Source: Bacteroidota bacterium
GTDB lineage: Bacteria; Bacteroidota; Bacteroidia; Chitinophagales; Chitinophagaceae
DNA: 35,863 bases
Assembly (NCBI GenBank): GCA_023433265.1
Contig: JAEZDR010000022.1
Coordinates: forward strand, 1-35,863
Direction: 5' to 3'
Positions 17,299-24,598 of this stretch are shown in pieces (position 1 is the first letter of the stretch; each line of letters opens with the position of its first letter). The position numbers and the translations under genes are program-made. The notes under the pieces are model-generated. The model was given only the letters and a program-made list of their open reading frames with translations. It was not told the DNA's origin and made no database searches.

Positions 17299-17306
17299 TT
17301 ACTTTG
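17299..17306 (+). promoter_or_regulatory. Near-consensus -7 box directly before rsmE
   Basis: TTACTTTG differs from TAnnTTTG at one position and lies only four bases before the rsmE ATG, implying a leaderless or nearly leaderless message if it is used. Confidence 0.35.
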
Positions 17307-17310
17307 CAAC

Positions 17311-18015
17311 ATGCAATTGCCCATGTTTTACCAGGATGCTATCGATGCATCGCAACACTCCTTTGCTTTAAGCGAAGAAACTTCCCGCCATTGCATACAA
17401 GTGCTGCGGATGAAGGAAGCCGAGCAGCTATGGCTCACTAACGGCGAAGGGCTTAAAGTTAAAGTCGCCATCAAAAACGCCCACAAAAAGGAGTCTGTGG
17501 TTGAAATTCTGGAAAAAGAGTTTGTCCCCCACCTCGGCAGCAAACTATGCATTGGCATCTCCCCTTTAAAAAACACTTCCCGTTTTGAGTGGTTTCTTGA
17601 AAAAGCTGCCGAGTTAGGTATTACAGAGATCATCCCACTGGTGTGCAAACGCACGGAGAAAGAAAAGTTCAGGATCGATCGCCTTAATGCAATTCTTATT
17701 TCCGCTATGCTGCAAAGCCAGCAAAGCTGGCGTTGTAAGCTACAACAACCCACCTCTTTCGAAGATTTCGTTAGGGGCAATACCGCAAACAAAAAGCTGA
17801 TTGCCCATTGTTATCAAACTGAAAAGCACAGCCTGCAAAGCCAACTCCCCACCAACAATGTAGCATTGGTGATCGGGCCTGAGGGCGACTTCACAAATGA
17901 AGAAGTCGATGCAGCAGTCAACAAAGGCTTTATTCCCGTATCCCTGGGCAATACAAGGCTAAGAACCGAAACTGCTGGTATTGCGGGTGCGGTATTATTG
18001 ACGCAGATAAAATAG
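17311..18015 (+). CDS. rsmE: 16S rRNA (uracil-1498-N3)-methyltransferase
   Basis: Methylates N3 of U1498 in 16S rRNA using S-adenosylmethionine. A SPOUT-class enzyme of 234 residues: an N-terminal PUA-like RNA-binding part (HCIQVLRMKEAEQLWLTNG), ISPLKNTSRFEWFLEKAAELGI in the middle, and the C-terminal trefoil-knot SAM site VIGPEGDFTNEE and SLGNTRLRTETAG. Length and motifs are all normal for the family. It converges on the large secreted protein gene, with only four bases between the two stop codons and no hairpin terminator. Confidence 0.95.
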   Translation: MQLPMFYQDAIDASQHSFALSEETSRHCIQVLRMKEAEQLWLTNGEGLKVKVAIKNAHKKESVVEILEKEFVPHLGSKLCIGISPLKNTSRFEWFLEKAAELGITEIIPLVCKRTEKEKFRIDRLNAILISAMLQSQQSWRCKLQQPTSFEDFVRGNTANKKLIAHCYQTEKHSLQSQLPTNNVALVIGPEGDFTNEEVDAAVNKGFIPVSLGNTRLRTETAGIAGAVLLTQIK

Positions 18016-18019
18016 CTTG

Positions 18020-20173
18020 TTAGGAATCGAGTGCATCATCCTCTGCCTTGGTATAAGCCATGATGAAGATAGCTCCAAGGTTTTTATGCGGAGGAATATA
18101 GTCTTCAAATTCATTGTTCTTTTTCAACTGTTTTGCAAGGTTGGTCCATAACTGGGGCCAGCTCAAATCTTTTCCTTTTCTAAGGTCATCCGTCATTAGG
18201 TTAATCAACGGTAAATTGATTGCTCCTGTACCCACCTGCTTGGTAGCAATAATGTGAGCGTTAGGGCAAATGCTTAATACATCCTGCAGGTTGTGATAAC
18301 TACCGCAACTACCCAGGAAAACAACCTTTGCACTCGCAGGCATCTGGTTGATGGTGTAATTAGTAAAATAACTATGCCCCCTATGGATTACAATAGTTGG
18401 TTGCAGGTTCTTTTCCTCCAAAAACGCTATTAAATTCTTTTGCGCTTTTTCATCAAGATCTTCTTCATGTTCAAGTGGCCTGTTTGAATAGATAGAAACA
18501 GGAACAGCCCCTTTAGGCGAATTCATAACCACCCACTCTGGCGTTGAAGTCATCTTCCACCCAATAGAAGTAAACTGTTTCACAAACTCCTTGAAAACTT
18601 TTTTCCCGTCGTCATCACCGTAAAAGAACTGCTGGATAACAATACGGCCAGAAGTATCACGAAGCATTTTGTTGGGCATGTAATAGATAGGCGGAATACC
18701 TAGTTTCTCAAATGCCTCGGCTGCAGTTTCTGATTCTTTCGAAAGGAAAATAGTATTCAGAATAGAATAAATTCGCCTTGCTTTTTCAGAGCGCGCCTCC
18801 TTTATGTTCTCGGCCACCTGCTGTAATATCAAAGCCTGCAGGTTCTTATCGGATATGCTTCCGTAACTGTCGGCAACGTCCACAGCATCTTCAAGGTTAC
18901 TCTTCTTGTCAAGGTCGTTTACAAAAGCGCGCATTAATGTAACCGCATAGTCTTTATCCATCCTGCCCAGGAAATCGTCAAGCGTATTATAGGCTGCTGC
19001 TACTTTGATAAACTTCTTGAAGTAATCAAACTTTACGTTTATAAGTAAAGAGTCCGCTCTCGGCACTTTCATCTTTTGAAAAATACGCGGGTATACGCCT
19101 CTTGTATAAGAAGAAGTATAAATCTCGGTTTCGCCCATCACAGCCAGGTAATACAGTTCTTCGGCAGTAAGGCTTTCGAGCTTCTTAAAACGCACCGGAT
19201 CTTTCTCATCATGAAGCGCATTTATCTCGTTGATGAATACCTCCACAGCCTTCTGTTGCAGTTTACGGGTAAGTGAGCGCATGATGATGGGAGTGTCGCC
19301 CTGTCTTAGCCTGTCTGCATAATCTATCTGTGTTTTTACTAATAGCTTGTAATAACTAACATCGTTTGCTGATGCCTTTTCTATTTCCTCTATTGTTTGT
19401 TTGCCCTTGTACAGGTTATCGAGAAAGGGGAAATATTGCCGTCCGCTATTCATCCTGGCAAGCTTAGCTATAAGCTTCACAAGGGGATCATCAATAGTCT
19501 GTATTTTCTTACCTAGTGCATTATTTGCCGATGCAAAGTTGTAAAGTTCTTCCTGGTCGCGGTAGGCCACGGTTTTAATAAGGCTGTCTGCATAATAATT
19601 ATACGGGTTGCGCATAAGTATCTCAAGTATGCGTTGCGGGTTACGCTGGCAATGCTTGAGAACAATTACATCGCGTGCAGCTTTAATTCCTTTGTTTTTC
19701 TGGAAAGCAAAGTTGTCAATCAGCAATTGGGCTAGTTCCATTTCGCTCTTCTCAACAGCGGGTAAGATGCTTTCCCCCTTCCTGTCTAATTCAATTGCTT
19801 CAAAGAAATTTTGCATTAGATCCAGCAATTGCACGGCCTCAATACGGCGTGATCTGTAGTTAGTGAGATACCCATTCAAAACTTCCTTAATACCTCTTAA
19901 ATAGGTAATCTTCTGGTTCTCGTTTAGCGAGGCATCGTTGTCTATTTCTTTCTGAAGGTCATCCACCTGCTTTGTTACCAACCTTGAAAGCTGCAGGTTT
20001 ACTTCTGGTATTGAGGTAGCTACGTACAGTTTATCATCCTTGCCATCGAGCATTAATATTTTGCGCTGAGCAGCATCTACACTTTCGTGAAAGGTTTTCC
20101 GCACCGAAGGCTGGGCTTCTGCATAGGATGTGAAGAAAATGAAACTGATGGTGAATAAGATAAATCGCATCAT
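18020..20173 (-). CDS. Secreted protein with a C-terminal clan CD (caspase/separase)-like His-Cys domain
   Basis: I do not recognise a named family. From the ATG at 20173 the protein has 717 residues: a signal peptide (MMRFILFTISFIFFTSYAEA) predicting export, a long, mostly helical region (about 25-490) with no familiar motif, and a C-terminal domain of about 200 residues. That domain has a hydrophobic strand ending in IHRGHSYF (His597, His600) and, 23 residues after His600, a second hydrophobic strand ending in GSCGS (Cys623). This strand-His/strand-Cys layout is that of clan CD cysteine peptidases; separase has GHG and GCSS about 26 residues apart. A peptidase role is inference. The TTG further upstream is less likely as start because a -7 box lies 17 bases before the ATG. 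Confidence 0.75.
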   Translation of the reverse strand: MMRFILFTISFIFFTSYAEAQPSVRKTFHESVDAAQRKILMLDGKDDKLYVATSIPEVNLQLSRLVTKQVDDLQKEIDNDASLNENQKITYLRGIKEVLNGYLTNYRSRRIEAVQLLDLMQNFFEAIELDRKGESILPAVEKSEMELAQLLIDNFAFQKNKGIKAARDVIVLKHCQRNPQRILEILMRNPYNYYADSLIKTVAYRDQEELYNFASANNALGKKIQTIDDPLVKLIAKLARMNSGRQYFPFLDNLYKGKQTIEEIEKASANDVSYYKLLVKTQIDYADRLRQGDTPIIMRSLTRKLQQKAVEVFINEINALHDEKDPVRFKKLESLTAEELYYLAVMGETEIYTSSYTRGVYPRIFQKMKVPRADSLLINVKFDYFKKFIKVAAAYNTLDDFLGRMDKDYAVTLMRAFVNDLDKKSNLEDAVDVADSYGSISDKNLQALILQQVAENIKEARSEKARRIYSILNTIFLSKESETAAEAFEKLGIPPIYYMPNKMLRDTSGRIVIQQFFYGDDDGKKVFKEFVKQFTSIGWKMTSTPEWVVMNSPKGAVPVSIYSNRPLEHEEDLDEKAQKNLIAFLEEKNLQPTIVIHRGHSYFTNYTINQMPASAKVVFLGSCGSYHNLQDVLSICPNAHIIATKQVGTGAINLPLINLMTDDLRKGKDLSWPQLWTNLAKQLKKNNEFEDYIPPHKNLGAIFIMAYTKAEDDALDS

Positions 20174-20190
20174 AAACTGTCTCTGCAAAT

Positions 20191-20198
20191 CAAAAATA
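20191..20198 (-). promoter_or_regulatory. -7 promoter box of the secreted His-Cys protein gene
   Basis: Minus-strand TATTTTTG, an exact TAnnTTTG match, 17 bases before the ATG at 20173; it supports that start over the upstream TTG. Confidence 0.6.
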
Positions 20199-20272
20199 TG
20201 ACCAAAGTACTGCTTATATCCCTTAACAATAATATAATGTAGCTTCTAAAAAGGGGTTTGATGTCACTGGAC

Positions 20273-20280
20273 TACATTTG
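20273..20280 (+). promoter_or_regulatory. -7 promoter box of the response regulator gene
   Basis: TACATTTG, an exact TAnnTTTG match, 19 bases before the ATG at 20300. An earlier in-frame start at 20258 would place this box inside the coding region, so the later start is preferred. Confidence 0.6.
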
Positions 20281-20299
20281 CCATACAACGTTTAGGCTT

Positions 20300-20971
20300 A
20301 TGAATAGCAGGATTTTGATAGCAGACGACGAGCCGGACATTCTTGAGATTATCCAGTATAACCTTCAAAACGAGGGATATACGGTGTTTAAAGCCAAAGA
20401 TGGCAATGAAGCATTGGATGTAGCGAGAAAAGAAAAGCCTGACCTGATTATCCTTGACGTGATGATGCCGCGCAAAACAGGCATAGAGGTTTGCAAAATT
20501 TTAAGAACCGACAGCTCCTTTCGCGATACATTAATCATCTTCCTTACAGCCCTTAACGACGAAACGGCTGAAATAAAGGGGTTGGAAAGCGGTGCCGACG
20601 ATTACCTTACCAAGCCCATCAGCCCTAAAATACTGCTGAGCAAGGTAAATGCATTGTTCAGGCGAATTAATAACGCTACAAACCGCCAAAGCATAACGGT
20701 GGAGAACATGCAGATTGATCCCGAACGATTCGTGGTATCAATAGACACGAAAGAAATGGTGCTGCCCCGCAAGGAATTCGAGTTACTTTACCTCCTCGCG
20801 TCCCGCCCAGGCAAAGTTTTTCTAAGACATGAAATATTAAGCAGGGTATGGGGTAACGATGTGATTGTGGGCGACCGTACAATTGACGTGCACATTCGCA
20901 AGGTTCGCCAAAAGCTTGACTTAGATTGCATTACTACCGTTAAAGGGGTTGGTTACAAGTTTCAACTCTAG
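20300..20971 (+). CDS. OmpR/PhoB-type response regulator
   Basis: A cytoplasmic two-component response regulator of 223 residues. The receiver domain has the acidic pair Asp9/Asp10, the phosphoacceptor Asp53 (LIILDVMMP), Thr83 and Lys105 (YLTKP). A C-terminal winged-helix DNA-binding domain follows, with RKEFELLYLLASRPGKVFLR and the RTIDVHIRKVRQKL recognition region. The start was chosen because MNSRILIADDEP is the standard N-terminus and a promoter box precedes it. The histidine kinase gene begins 20 bases downstream, so the two form an operon and almost certainly a cognate pair. The pair resembles PhoB/PhoR, but nothing here shows the signal or the regulon. Confidence 0.93.
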   Translation: MNSRILIADDEPDILEIIQYNLQNEGYTVFKAKDGNEALDVARKEKPDLIILDVMMPRKTGIEVCKILRTDSSFRDTLIIFLTALNDETAEIKGLESGADDYLTKPISPKILLSKVNALFRRINNATNRQSITVENMQIDPERFVVSIDTKEMVLPRKEFELLYLLASRPGKVFLRHEILSRVWGNDVIVGDRTIDVHIRKVRQKLDLDCITTVKGVGYKFQL

Positions 20972-20990
20972 TTGAGCACTTTTTAAAAAC

Positions 20991-22043
20991 ATGTTTACCG
21001 AAAAAAACCTTTCTCCCAATAGCCTCTCCGTAATTGCAGCGCTTGTAATTGCCCTACCACTGGCTATTTACCTCGTAGCGGCACGCCCGTGGATCGAAGC
21101 GCTGTTAGTTTTCCTTTTTGTTTTTGCCGGTAGTTATTATGTGATCCGTTACATCCTGCACTCCTTCGTTTATCGCAAAATCAAGCTCATTTATAAACTT
21201 ATTTACCAAACCAAGGCCAGCAAAAGGGAAGAAAATTTTTACAAGTATATCTTACCGCAAAAAAGCCTTGACGAAGTAAGCCAGGATGTTCAGCAATGGG
21301 CTGAACAAAAGCGGGAAGAAATAGAGGTTCTCCGCAATAGCGAAGCGTTTAGAAGAGAATTTCTGCAAAACCTTACCCATGAGTTCAAGACCCCCATCTT
21401 CGCAGTGCAGGGATATGTAGATACTTTGCTATCGGGTGCAGTTGATAATCCTGATGTAAACAGGCGGTTTCTACAAAACGCATCCAGGAATATCACCCGA
21501 ATGATTAACCTGCTTGACGACCTCGACCAGATTTCCAGCCTTGAAACCAATACATATCGCCTGCAGAAAAGCCAGTTTGTAATACAGGACCTGGTTCGCG
21601 AGGTATTTGATGCGCTTTCCATCAAAACAGCTGAAAGAAACATTAAAACCAGCATCAAAAAGGGCTGCGAACATCCTGTTGCAGTCTACGCTGACAAGGA
21701 GAAAATAAGGGAGGTACTCATCAACCTTGTAGATAACGCTATCAAGTACGGGAAAGAAGACGGGAACATCGTTGCCAGCGTATATACAACCGATGATACT
21801 ACTGCTTTAATTGAAATAGGCGACGACGGCATGGGTATAGCTGAAGAACACCTCCTGAGGGTGTTCGAGCGTTTTTACCGCACAGACCGTGGCAGAAGCA
21901 GGGACGTAGGAGGTACAGGACTTGGCCTCGCCATTTGCAAGCACGTGGTGGAGGCACACGATCAAACCATACATGTACGTAGCAAAATTGATGTAGGTAC
22001 CACAGTCGGATTTACCCTCACACGTGCAAAGGCAAAAGCCTAA
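20991..22043 (+). CDS. Membrane sensor histidine kinase without a periplasmic domain
   Basis: Partner kinase of the upstream response regulator. In 350 residues there are two N-terminal transmembrane segments (about 12-30 and 36-55) joined by only a few residues, a linker, a HisKA domain with the phospho-His130 in NLTHEFKTP, and an ATPase domain with the N box NLVDNAIKYG (Asn249), DDGMGI, FERFYR and the GTGLGL lid. There is no sensor domain between the membrane segments and no PAS or HAMP domain that I can recognise. The signal must therefore be sensed within the membrane, in the cytoplasm or through a partner. It ends head-on into metF, the two stop codons overlapping. Confidence 0.92.
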   Translation: MFTEKNLSPNSLSVIAALVIALPLAIYLVAARPWIEALLVFLFVFAGSYYVIRYILHSFVYRKIKLIYKLIYQTKASKREENFYKYILPQKSLDEVSQDVQQWAEQKREEIEVLRNSEAFRREFLQNLTHEFKTPIFAVQGYVDTLLSGAVDNPDVNRRFLQNASRNITRMINLLDDLDQISSLETNTYRLQKSQFVIQDLVREVFDALSIKTAERNIKTSIKKGCEHPVAVYADKEKIREVLINLVDNAIKYGKEDGNIVASVYTTDDTTALIEIGDDGMGIAEEHLLRVFERFYRTDRGRSRDVGGTGLGLAICKHVVEAHDQTIHVRSKIDVGTTVGFTLTRAKAKA

Positions 22044-22993
22044 ACCAGCTCTTTCACCACGTTCCAGATAGTCTTCCATTTACCTAATGTGTAATAATGC
22101 AGGCAGGGCACACCCATTGCTTTCAGTTCCTTGGATTGCTGTACCAGCCACTCCACTCCCACCTGTTCTGTTTCCTGGTCTGTCTTACATTTTAGAATCT
22201 CGTTGGAAAGGTCAGACGGAATGTCTACATGGAATATTCTTGGCAGGGTTGCCAGTTGCTTCCTCGAAGTAATAGGTTTCAGGCCCGGTATAATAGGTAC
22301 ATCAATACCAATGTTCCTGCAACGTTTTACAAAATCGGCAAATTTGCTATTATCAAAAAACATCTGCGTCATGATGAACGAAGCGCCGGCATCCACTTTA
22401 TCCTTCAATCGCTGTAGGTCTATGTCAAGGTTCGGAGCTTCAAAGTGTTTCTCAGGGTAGCCGGCTACACCAATGCAGAACTTAGTTTTAACGCCATTAA
22501 GGATATCCTCGTCAAGGTACAGGCCATTATTCAGATCCACTACCTGCTTTAGCAAGTCGCTCGCATAGGAATGTCCTCCCGGCTCGGGTTCAAAAAACGC
22601 TTCATTCTTTGGAGCGTCGCCACGCAACACCAGTACGTTGTCGATACCTAAAAAGTCAAGGTCAATCAGTGCATCTTCTGTCTCCCTTTTAGTAAAGCCT
22701 CCACAAATGATGTGCGGGATAGCATCTACCTTGTAATGGTTCATGATGGCTGCGCATATTCCCACAGTTCCGGGGCGCTTCCTAATCTCTACCTTTTCGA
22801 AACTGCCATCTGCTTTCCTTTTAAACATGCCCTCGCTGCGATGGTAGGTTACGTTTATCCAGCTAGGCTTGAACTCCATCAGCGGATCAAGGTGTTCGTA
22901 AATTGAGTTGATACTCTTGCCTTTAAGAGGAGGGAGAATTTCAAACGAAATCAGGGTATCCTTAGCCTGTGCAATGTGATCGGTTACTTTCAT
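22040..22993 (-). CDS. metF: Methylenetetrahydrofolate reductase
   Basis: A flavoenzyme that reduces 5,10-methylene-THF to 5-methyl-THF for methionine synthesis. The 317 residues form the single TIM-barrel domain of the bacterial MetF family. Landmarks are SFEILPP near the N-terminus with its conserved Glu, INVTYHRSEG, the conserved core HIICGGFTKRE, LVLRGDAP, GVAGYPEKH and DAGASFIMTQMFFDN. The start at 22993 (MKVTDHIAQAK) is preferred over an open extension upstream because an exact -7 box lies 18 bases before it. The stop codon overlaps that of the convergent histidine kinase gene (CTAA read both ways). Confidence 0.95.
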   Translation of the reverse strand: MKVTDHIAQAKDTLISFEILPPLKGKSINSIYEHLDPLMEFKPSWINVTYHRSEGMFKRKADGSFEKVEIRKRPGTVGICAAIMNHYKVDAIPHIICGGFTKRETEDALIDLDFLGIDNVLVLRGDAPKNEAFFEPEPGGHSYASDLLKQVVDLNNGLYLDEDILNGVKTKFCIGVAGYPEKHFEAPNLDIDLQRLKDKVDAGASFIMTQMFFDNSKFADFVKRCRNIGIDVPIIPGLKPITSRKQLATLPRIFHVDIPSDLSNEILKCKTDQETEQVGVEWLVQQSKELKAMGVPCLHYYTLGKWKTIWNVVKELV

Positions 22994-23011
22994 TTTATAG
23001 CGTATGCCGTG

Positions 23012-23019
23012 CAAACATA
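23012..23019 (-). promoter_or_regulatory. -7 promoter box of metF
   Basis: Minus-strand TATGTTTG, an exact TAnnTTTG match, 18 bases before the metF ATG at 22993; it rules out the upstream extension as the main start. Confidence 0.6.
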
Positions 23020-23145
23020 ACGAACGGAAGCAACCGAATGAGGGCAAACTTGTAGCAAATGCCCGGGCTAGCCCTAATTATACCGGAAAATGGGTATGCC
23101 TACTTGCCATAGCAGGCCTTTATTTCGTTTTATAAAATTATCTAC

Positions 23146-23619
23146 ATGAGAAAACTACTTTTTCTTGCACTTGCCATTGTGTCGTTCAATGCGGTGTTTG
23201 CTCAAACCGCTTTCGTACCCCAGGCACCTTTTATTCCGTTGGCCGATAGTGTTGGTAAATGGAGCGAATACCAGTATCGGACCATTCAAGGGCCCGGTTC
23301 GCCAGAGATACAACTCAGGACTAAAGTGGTAAAGCATTTCGGTTTCACGGCTATCATCATGGTCGAAATCACCAACAAAAGCAAAACCCAGCTTAGCCAT
23401 ACCATGGGTTTAAAGCCTACTAACAACGACGCAAACGACAACACCATACATATCAACAATAGCAATACGTGCAAGCTAAAGCCCAATTACTATGCAGAGT
23501 ACAAGATGGAAATGAGATTATGCAGGCCTAAGGGTAAGAAAGACGATATGGAAATAGTGAGGAACTGCCAACCGAGGTTGCTGTTCCCTTCTCAAACTAT
23601 CTTATACAACGGGCGCTAA
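23146..23619 (+). CDS. Secreted protein of unknown function
   Basis: A 157-residue protein that I do not recognise. It has a clear signal peptide (MRKLLFLALAIVSFNAVFAQ, cleavage likely near residue 20) and no later membrane segment, so it is probably periplasmic or outside the cell. The mature part has alternating hydrophobic residues (FTAIIMVEITN) suggesting a small beta-sandwich, an Asn-rich loop (NNDANDNTIHINNSN), and three cysteines (NTCKL, RLCRP, RNCQP). It stands alone on the plus strand between divergent metF and the convergent VOC protein gene, with which it shares stop-codon bases. Confidence 0.65.
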   Translation: MRKLLFLALAIVSFNAVFAQTAFVPQAPFIPLADSVGKWSEYQYRTIQGPGSPEIQLRTKVVKHFGFTAIIMVEITNKSKTQLSHTMGLKPTNNDANDNTIHINNSNTCKLKPNYYAEYKMEMRLCRPKGKKDDMEIVRNCQPRLLFPSQTILYNGR

Positions 23620-24113
23620 CTGAGATCACATTCTTTTAGCAGGTCCTTTATGTTCAATGGCCGGGTATACATATCAAGCGATCCGTCCGGTTTAGCCGGC
23701 CATTGTTCTCTTGGCTTGTCCCAATACAGCTCCACGCCATTACCATCCGGATCGTCCAGGTAAAGGGCTTCGGATACGCCATGGTCGCTTGCACCGGTCA
23801 ATGGATATTCAGCCTTCAACAACCGCTGGAGGATAGCCGCCAGGTCCTTTCTTGAAGGATAGAGGATAGCCGTGTGAAATAAACCGACACCTTTTTCATC
23901 GGCGGCAGGCGCATTCTTACTATACCAGGTGTTAAGACCAATATGATGGTGATACCCTCCTGCCGACAAAAACACAGCATCGCTGCCGTAATGCGTGGTC
24001 ACCTCAAAGCCAAGCAAATCCCTGTAAAAAGCAAGCGACCTTTCCAGGTCGGCAACCTTAAGGTGTACATGGCCAATACGCGTTTGCGGTGGAATAATAT
24101 AGTTGTTACTCAT
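23616..24113 (-). CDS. VOC-family (glyoxalase/extradiol dioxygenase-like) protein
   Basis: A 165-residue metal-binding protein of the vicinal oxygen chelate superfamily with two beta-alpha-beta-beta-beta modules. GHVHLKVADLERSLAFYRD opens the first, with His15 a likely metal ligand; GLFHTAILYP opens the second (His80); DDPDGNGVELYWDKP closes it with Glu128. The sequence HHHIGLNTW and the ending after VELYWDKPREQWP resemble the N-terminal half of CatE-type catechol 2,3-dioxygenases, which are nearly twice as long. It may therefore be a single-unit relative with another substrate. No pathway neighbours help. Its stop overlaps that of the convergent secreted orphan. Confidence 0.82.
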   Translation of the reverse strand: MSNNYIIPPQTRIGHVHLKVADLERSLAFYRDLLGFEVTTHYGSDAVFLSAGGYHHHIGLNTWYSKNAPAADEKGVGLFHTAILYPSRKDLAAILQRLLKAEYPLTGASDHGVSEALYLDDPDGNGVELYWDKPREQWPAKPDGSLDMYTRPLNIKDLLKECDLS

Positions 24114-24291
24114 GCGGCATTATTATTCAAAGCCAAGGTAGCTTGACTGCTCCTTGCTACCAAAACATAGTTTGGCACGAATGCTGCCTTAAAGCCTCCG
24201 GAAATGTATTAGAAGATGGTTGAAACGTAGACAGGATGTGGGTTTGGCAAGCTTAAAGATACTCAGACATATACTAACCCATTCAATTCGG

Positions 24292-24319
24292 AAAGGCTGC
24301 TCCTTGTAGAGCAGCTTTT
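24292..24319 (+). terminator. Orphan terminator-like hairpin
   Basis: AAAGGCTGCTC (24292-24302) pairs with GAGCAGCTTTT (24309-24319) over 11 bases with one G-U wobble and a six-base loop, ending in a short T run. No plus-strand gene precedes it: the gene to the left is on the minus strand. It could end an unannotated small RNA or shield against transcription from the right. Confidence 0.55.
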
Positions 24320-24349
24320 CATTTGCACCCCTCAAAGCTTACAGGAGAG

Positions 24350-24524
24350 GATGAAACAATAGAAGTGAAACGTGGCACTTGAGAAAAACCCCCATCCTCC
24401 ACACTCTCCTTTCCAGTCTATCTACTATTATCTATGTGATGAAACAATAGAGGTGAAACGTGGCACTTGAGAAACTTCCATCCCCCCACACTCTCCTTGC
24501 CTGTCTATGTACTATTATCTATGT
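24350..24524. repeat. Tandem duplication of an 88-base unit
   Basis: Two adjacent copies, 24350-24437 (88 bases) and 24438-24524 (87 bases), both beginning GATGAAACAATAGA and ending ACTATTATCTATGT, with a few substitutions and a one-base indel. It is non-coding as far as I can see: each copy begins ATG-AAA-CAA-TAG. It lies directly upstream of the DegT-type aminotransferase promoter. Confidence 0.9.
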
Positions 24525-24552
24525 ACTAATATCTATGTACTAATATCTATGC
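24511..24552. repeat. Three 14-base tandem repeats
   Basis: ACTATTATCTATGT, ACTAATATCTATGT and ACTAATATCTATGC in exact succession. They extend the end of the second 88-base copy; the first copy has a single unit. Confidence 0.9.
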
Positions 24553-24571
24553 ACTAACCCCTCCTCCCCCT

Positions 24572-24579
24572 TACCTTTG
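24572..24579 (+). promoter_or_regulatory. -7 promoter box of the DegT-type aminotransferase gene
   Basis: TACCTTTG, an exact TAnnTTTG match, 19 bases before the ATG at 24599 and 19 bases after the 14-base repeats, so the repeats lie where upstream regulatory sites would be. Confidence 0.6.
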
Positions 24580-24598
24580 CCCCTCTTAAAATCTTTCT

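Noticed and set aside
17328..17792. 154-residue minus-strand frame inside rsmE
   Set aside because: Fully antisense to rsmE, with no start signal or motif.
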